DNA of 64,000 nt from the NCBI GenBank assembly GCA_047967505.1, contig CM106539.1; one strand, 5' to 3'. This stretch comes from Dipteris shenzhenensis. Its lineage: Eukaryota > Polypodiophyta > Polypodiopsida > Gleicheniales. Numbering within the stretch: the stretch's first letter is position 1; each line of letters opens with the position of its first letter. Of the stretch, positions 58,620 to 64,000 are shown piece after piece. Below the pieces are notes generated by a model that saw only the letters and a list, made by a program, of their open reading frames with translations, searched no databases and was not told the DNA's origin. The position numbers and the translations under genes were made by a program.

Positions 58620-60620
58620 GGATAGAACACGGAGTACTTGCAAATGGATAATGAGAAAGTACGTACTAAGTGGTGGCCAATATATTGCCTCAAAGTCAAC
58701 CACAAGAGTTGACCAATGAAGTCAAGCTTTGACTGAATCCTAACTGGCCTACAAGACCATACCAAGGCTAAGTGCGAACATCCTTTGCATGGTTTTGTCC
58801 AAAAATGGCAACTCCACTGTGTCATAAGCCTTCTCAAAATTTAAGAAGAGGACTGCAATAGGCTGAGACACTTCCTGTGCCCAATCCATTGTCTCCCAAT
58901 AGGTGAAGGTGTTGTCCAGGATGCTACGCTTCTAAACAAAACCAGTCTTGAGTGTCATATGATGTCAGCAAGATGGGGACAGCGCTATAGGCTCAAGCCC
59001 TTAGCTAAGATCTTGTAAGGGTATCCAGATTGATTAGGCACCACTGGCGGATATCTAGCTGGCCTCTTTGTTTTAGGATTAGACAGACGCAGCCGTGATT
59101 GAGTGATTGGGCGAGCAAGCCAGAATCCAAAATCTCCCGGAAGGCCAATCGCAAGGAGCATGAATGCACTCCCAAAAGCACCTTAGAAGGCCGGGGTTAG
59201 GTGGGCACTTTTGCGGTGATAGGGCCTGAATGCCTCCAAGACCTCCTCATTTGAGAATGAGGCATCTATCTATCTCCTCACGCCTTGGGAGAGCACTAGA
59301 GGAGTATGTGCCCACATTACCTGTGGGGTCTCCTCCTTCAACTGGAACAACTAGTGGTAGAAGGACGTGTGGCTTCTGAATCTTTCGAGGGTTTGAGCGG
59401 ATTTGGCCAATCTGGTTGCGTAGCAGCTGGACCTAGGTCCTTGTTGATTGTGGACGAGTGGTTTGGAAAAATTGCGTAGTCATCATATCCCCTATTGGAC
59501 CTGGCGTGCTTTGGAGGAGTGGTAAGAGAACTCTCCTTGGCGGATCTCTGTGGCTTGAAGGTCCAGGTGCGCACTCTCATACTTGTCCGCAAGCCACTGG
59601 GAGGTTGGATCCAGCTCCTCGAGTCTCTCTATGGAAGCCAAGTCATGCCTCTTAGCTCTGTCTCTCTCACAAAGGGAGTGCCATGCCTGTGACAGTAGCT
59701 CCTTGCTACTTCTTTGATCGTTGCTGTTGCCCAACTGGCCCAACTTTCCTAAGGGGGCAAGACCTGTTGTTGCCGAATCATCACTCCTATGACTTGTTGA
59801 ACAACCTCCTCCTGCAACAGTACATTGGGGATTTGCAACCCCTTTTGCGGGAGTTCGCGATAGGGTCGCTTTAAGTGAGGCATTATCGGGGAATGATTTG
59901 ACATCGTCGTCTCGGCTAGGATACATGTGGCTCCTCCTCTATCCATCACCCAATATCCCAGATAGAATCTGTCAAGTCGCTCTAGCAAGTCATCATGCTG
60001 CCTTCTCTTGCAACAGTGCATCAAGGATTTGCACCCCCTTTTGTTGTAGGGTCCGCGACAGGGTTGCTTTAGGTGAGGCATTATCGGGGAATGAGTTGAC
60101 ATCGTCGTCTCAGCTAAGATACATGTGGCTCCTTCTCTATGCATCACCCAATCTCCCACGTAGAATCTGTCAAGTCGCTCTAGCAAGCCATCATGCTTCC
60201 TTTGACCAAAGGAATAGCGGAGGCTGACCGAAAGTCTAGAAATCTGTGTCCTGCCGCGTCTATTGTAGTCACTAACCGTGAAGATGAACTACTTCCACAA
60301 ACTCTGCTCTAGTGAGGGCATTGTTGAAAAAGAGGCTTCGTCTTGCTTATTCTCCTCACACTCTAGAGTCTAGATTGTTGAGGCCTCCAACAACAATTCA
60401 CAAGTCCACGGCTTGGGGTCATTCAGTGAGACGTCTCGAAAAGGAGGGCCGTTGCTATTGACATGTGGGTGCATAGACGTTCACGATCTCAATTGGACCC
60501 TCCCATCTTCAAGCCAATCCAAACTGCCAGTTCTATGAGCTCACCTTGATCATAAATGCCCGTGGCCAGCTCCTTCCCCTCCTGTCCCAACTACTACTTT
60601 GTCATATGGAACATCTGGTC
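58620..60620 (-). pseudogene. LINE (L1-type) ORF2 relic in coatomer intron
   Basis: Minus strand. Endonuclease remnants lie near 60500-60360 (EIVNVYAPTC, RPSFSRRLTE, VVGGLNN in place of the GGDFN block). A linker frame at 59926-59492 (SLCERDRAKRHDLASIERLE ... SQWLADKYE) follows. RT starts near 59100 (NPKTKRP), then KRSILDNTFTYWETMDWAQE and AVLFLNFEKAYDTVELPFLD near 58950-58800. These correspond to the LINE blocks GRSILDN and LDFEKAYD. Many stops and shifts are present. No poly(A) tail or target duplication was seen. It lies antisense to the gene. Confidence 0.8.
59808..60200. repeat. 198-bp tandem duplication inside the LINE relic
   Basis: CATTATCGGGGAATGA at 59881 recurs at 60079. Flanking blocks (GACATCGTCGTCTC, AGAATCTGTCAAGTCGCTCT) repeat at the same distance. 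This adds a second copy of a piece between endonuclease and RT. Confidence 0.85.
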
Positions 60621-62180
60621 CTGCATCATAAGGTCAAAGAGAAGGGGGGTCCGCTTCTTCTCTCCCTCGGCTGCAAAGTGGAAACTGCAAAAAGGACAGG
60701 AGGGGCTACCAATTGCTCCAATGGAACCTTTTTTTGAAGTTGTTGGATCAAGACCGACGTCTCCAAATCCATCAAGTGTTCCAAGGCCCTAGCTCCCTCG
60801 AAGGAGGCTGTTTGGATGATCTACCGGTGACTATCTCGATTAAGTTGTAAACCTGGAGTGATAAGTCACTCGGATCTGAACTAAAATCGAGAGATTTATG
60901 TGCTATGGCAATGAATGAAAAAATAATTGGTTACCTTTGATGGCGTCTATGGATTAGTAGCCTTGCATGGATATGTGTGGCTTGGACTCATGTCACAATT
61001 GGCATGCTTGAGAATCTTTCCAGTATCTTGAGGATACAAGGAAAAGATTGAAATTTAACCTTGTGAACAAGAATACTCATGTGAAAGCATAGACTGAGTC
61101 TTATGTCGGGGTGGAAAACCAGATACCTCGAGTTTGATTGGCAAAAACTTCTTATGATTTTAAGGTGATCATATTGATCCAAAATCAGGATATCCAACAA
61201 AATTTTTGATTATTGCCTACTCAACCTCAGATGAGAATTGACAAAGGGAGTCATAAACGATGTCGGAGACTTCTCAATATATATCTCGGGTGGTAATTGA
61301 ATAGATTCCAAGATTTTTCAGGATACTACATTATAGATACTATTATTGAATGAGAAGCATAAGTCATTGGCCATTGATTATTTTTTCTATGCTGAGCATT
61401 AAATGAGAAATATAGTTTTGGATGAGAAGTACAGTTTGAGGATCTTTGATTATTTTTCCTACCCTGATTGATATCACATCATAGATGCATTTTTAGGGGT
61501 GTGGAGATTGTTTTATTTATAATCGGACTGGCTAGGGTCTAACCAAATGACCATCTAGGTTCAAGGTCCGGCTAACCTAAGATGTAGGATTGGATCTAGG
61601 GTTAGGGTGCAGTCTAGCCTGAGGTGGTTAGGTGGAATTGGAGCTAGCATGAATGCGATTTAGATCCCGTGGATAGAGCTGATCTGGGAAAAGCTAGGCT
61701 TTAGTAGAAAACTAGAGGCCCTTGTGGAAAGTAGAGCTATTTTATGCAAGAAGGCTAGCTGCTAACTAGGCTTATAAATACAAGCCTGAAATGCAGTTTT
61801 GGGAGGATGCTTGGAGTTGGATGTAGACCTATTGGCATGGGAGTTATAGCTAGGGGAAGGGTCACGTGGTATGCGATGCATGATACTGGCCAGCTCTTGT
61901 GGTGGTCTAGACCTTAGGCCCGGGGATGTCTCAAAGTATGCAGTCCAAGTCTAGGAGGTGAGCTGCTAGCTCAAAATCCTAAAATCCAATGGGTTGCTAT
62001 TCAGTGATTTGCTTAGTGATGATTCTAGCTCAAGGGCTACATCAAGGGCTACACCTTATCGATGTTAGAAGTGACTTGACCTGGTTGGGGTTGTTCCACC
62101 TTGGCTGCTGAACGATTGCATAGTTTGCCTGTTTGCCTTAGTTGTGCCAGTTGTATTGCTGCTCCTGTCCCTTGAGTTTG
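60621..62180. other. Intron sequence with repeat unit 2
   Basis: No exon recognised. 61520-61790 is a diverged direct copy of parts of 57620-58145. The remainder is AT-rich without features. Confidence 0.5.
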
Positions 62181-62188
62181 TGTCCAAG

Positions 62189-62640
62189 TGGCGATCAGCT
62201 GTTCAACTATATCAAAATATCTTATGTGGGTTCAGAAGCCCCCATAGCTACAAATTATTTGGTCTTTAGAACACCAAAATCTGAATTTGTACGATTGGAT
62301 GTATTCTAGTCTTACAAAGGTATATTTTTCTATCACTTTAGCAAACATGCAAATTTGAATTTTCATCCCAGTGGTGATCAGCTGTTCAACTATATCAAGA
62401 TATCTTATGCATAAAATTTGTACAATTGGATGTATTGTAGTCTTACAAAGGTATATTTTACTATCACCTTAGTGGACATGCAAATTTATTGAATTTTCCT
62501 CCAAGTGGTGATCAGCTGTTCAACTATATTGAAATATCTTACACAGGTTCAGAAGCACCAACAGCTACTAATTATCTGTTCTTTTGAACAACAAAATCTG
62601 AATTTTTACAATTGGATATATTATTGCTTACAAAGATATA
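62189..62640. repeat. Imperfect tandem repeats with a dispersed core
   Basis: GTGG-C/T-GATCAGCTGTTCAAC starts three units (about 62189, 62372 and 62505). Each includes AATTGGATGTATT and TCTTACAAAGGTATAT. The last core also occurs in coatomer intron 5 near 56037-56055 (CTAGTCTTACAAAGGTATAT), so it is a small dispersed repeat. Confidence 0.75.
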
Positions 62641-62904
62641 TGTTTTTGCTGCTTCTATTCTTGCTCCTGTGTGTGGTTGTGTGCATGGTAGCCCTGTAGA
62701 TCTTCATGTTAGTTTCCTCTAGTCAGTCCTGACACTGCATCCAAAAGAGGATTTGCATAATGGGCGCACACATGCTTGTGTGCATAGGCACATAGACATA
62801 TTTTTGTATGTCACTTGTGTGTATCTGTACAATAATCCCCCAGATGTGTACATATATACATATACATTGACATAGCCTATGTATGCATAACACACACGCA
62901 CACG

Positions 62905-62953
<49 letters not shown>

Positions 62954-64000
62954 CTCAATGTCTGCAGAAGGCCAAAAGGACCTATGAGACCAATAACATA
63001 ATGCATTGTGAGATCTCCACTGGTACAACTGGGAATTAGAATTACTTAGTGCACCTCTAAAGCTGTAACAAAATCCTATCATCTAGTGCTCACATGGTGT
63101 GGTAGAACAACAAACATACTAAAAATCCACTTCACAGACATCAGTTGTAGCCTGAGTGTTCGTAAATAAAACAGGTTGAACTTTGAAGTCTTTGATAATT
63201 GCTGATCTGTTACAGTAAACAGCCCATAGTTTCTGCTTTCAGTTGAGCTTGGGTAAGATCATGTGATATCTAGACCTTTGTGCCTTTCAATTTCTTAGCT
63301 TGTTTCTCGTGATTCAAACGTAACATTGGCATGCATATTGACTTGATCGGTGCTTAACTATTTGATTGGAATCCACTGTTATCTCTGGTACGACCTCCCT
63401 TGGATGCAAGTGGAGAAGCTTTCTCTGTTGTATTGATCATCTACTAGGAGGCTTCCCATCCTGCATTGAGTGCCTTCCACTTCCTTCCAATTCTTCTTCA
63501 ACTTCTTTGTGTACTTTCATGTCCATTTCCTTGTGAGTAGCCTCCATCATGTTTCCATGATTGCATCTTCTACATTTTTTCCGATTTGAATAACTTTGTG
63601 CTGAATAACTCAGTCAAGGTGAACTCTAATTGGGGTGTTGTAGAGGAAATGCATTCTTGGACCACCTCATATTTGTATTAAACTAATTTGCATCCTACAT
63701 CTTCTTGCTTTCTTGAGACTTGCCTCCAGTAGCATGTCGCAAAGAGAAGAGCATCGACACAAACCTATCGACCCCTTCTTTACTAGCTATAGTATATGTG
63801 TGCTCCATTTTCTTCTCTATTTGTTGTAGACATGATTAAGGTCTGCACTCCTTGTTGCAGTGAAATTATATATTCCTGCATACTGAGTAGACTCATATTG
63901 TGTATGTGGAATTTTGGGGGAAGGCCTCAGAGCTTATGTCAAGCTGCATGAGATTTGTTTGAACCATCAATTTGCTTGTGTTCTATAATTTAGTATACAT
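62641..64000. repeat. CA/GA microsatellite and unassigned end of window
   Basis: A short CA-rich run (62890-62909) passes into a GA run at about 62910-62951. From 62960 to the end I see no coatomer exon, coding frame or element terminus. Confidence 0.6.

Noticed and set aside
62505-62699. 64-codon hydrophobic ORF as a small membrane protein or a coatomer exon
   Set aside because: It lies in a tandem-repeat block, does not match any gamma-COP segment, and its hydrophobicity comes from T-rich DNA.

Overview
The window is nuclear DNA from a land plant with a large, repeat-rich genome. Two host genes are recognisable. One is an essentially intronless DnaJ/DUF3444 protein gene at 2.9-5.2 kb. The other is the 5' part of the coatomer gamma-subunit gene, whose nine visible exons lie between 55.0 and 57.2 kb. 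Nearly everything else that can be identified is retrotransposon, relic or simple repeat. The repeat load, the short exons with a following intron of at least 6.8 kb, and the plant-type tRNA-iMet primer sites suggest a fern or another large-genome vascular plant. The species is not identifiable from the sequence alone.

Layout. 1-2.3 kb: a Copia RNase H scrap, a 228-bp tandem duplication and TG/GA satellites. 2.3-5.6 kb: the DnaJ gene with likely UTR introns. 5.6-10.4 kb: no supported gene. 10.4-15 kb: minus-strand fragments of unrecognised genes, split by a 5'-truncated Copia element (family A, 257-bp LTR). 15.1-15.8 kb: a purine-rich minisatellite. 15.8-24.6 kb: an old Copia element (family B, copy 3) holding a young, complete family B element (copy 2, minus strand, TSD GATGC, identical 170-bp LTRs). 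24.6-25.5 kb: a pyrimidine-rich tract and an LTR scrap. 25.6-26.9 kb: a family A LTR with primer site and leader. 26.9-32.8 kb: a second complete family B element (copy 1, plus strand, TSD ACCTC, LTRs differing at one base) with an uninterrupted 1,075-codon Pol but a broken Gag. 34.8-35.3 kb: a Copia relic. 39.4-43.6 kb: a Ty3/Gypsy relic with LTR, primer site, gag, protease and RT. 43.6-53.5 kb: AT-rich DNA with a 0.9-kb tandem duplication and few coding signs. 53.6-54.2 kb: another family A fragment. 55.0 kb to the end: coatomer gamma, then its open-ended intron 9, containing an antisense LINE relic and several tandem or dispersed repeats.

The genes do not form a pathway. The most informative story is the retrotransposon history: two very young family B insertions whose coding regions are already damaged, which suggests they were mobilised in trans, although homopolymer errors could explain part of it. 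No prokaryotic-type system, CRISPR array, tRNA or rRNA gene was found.
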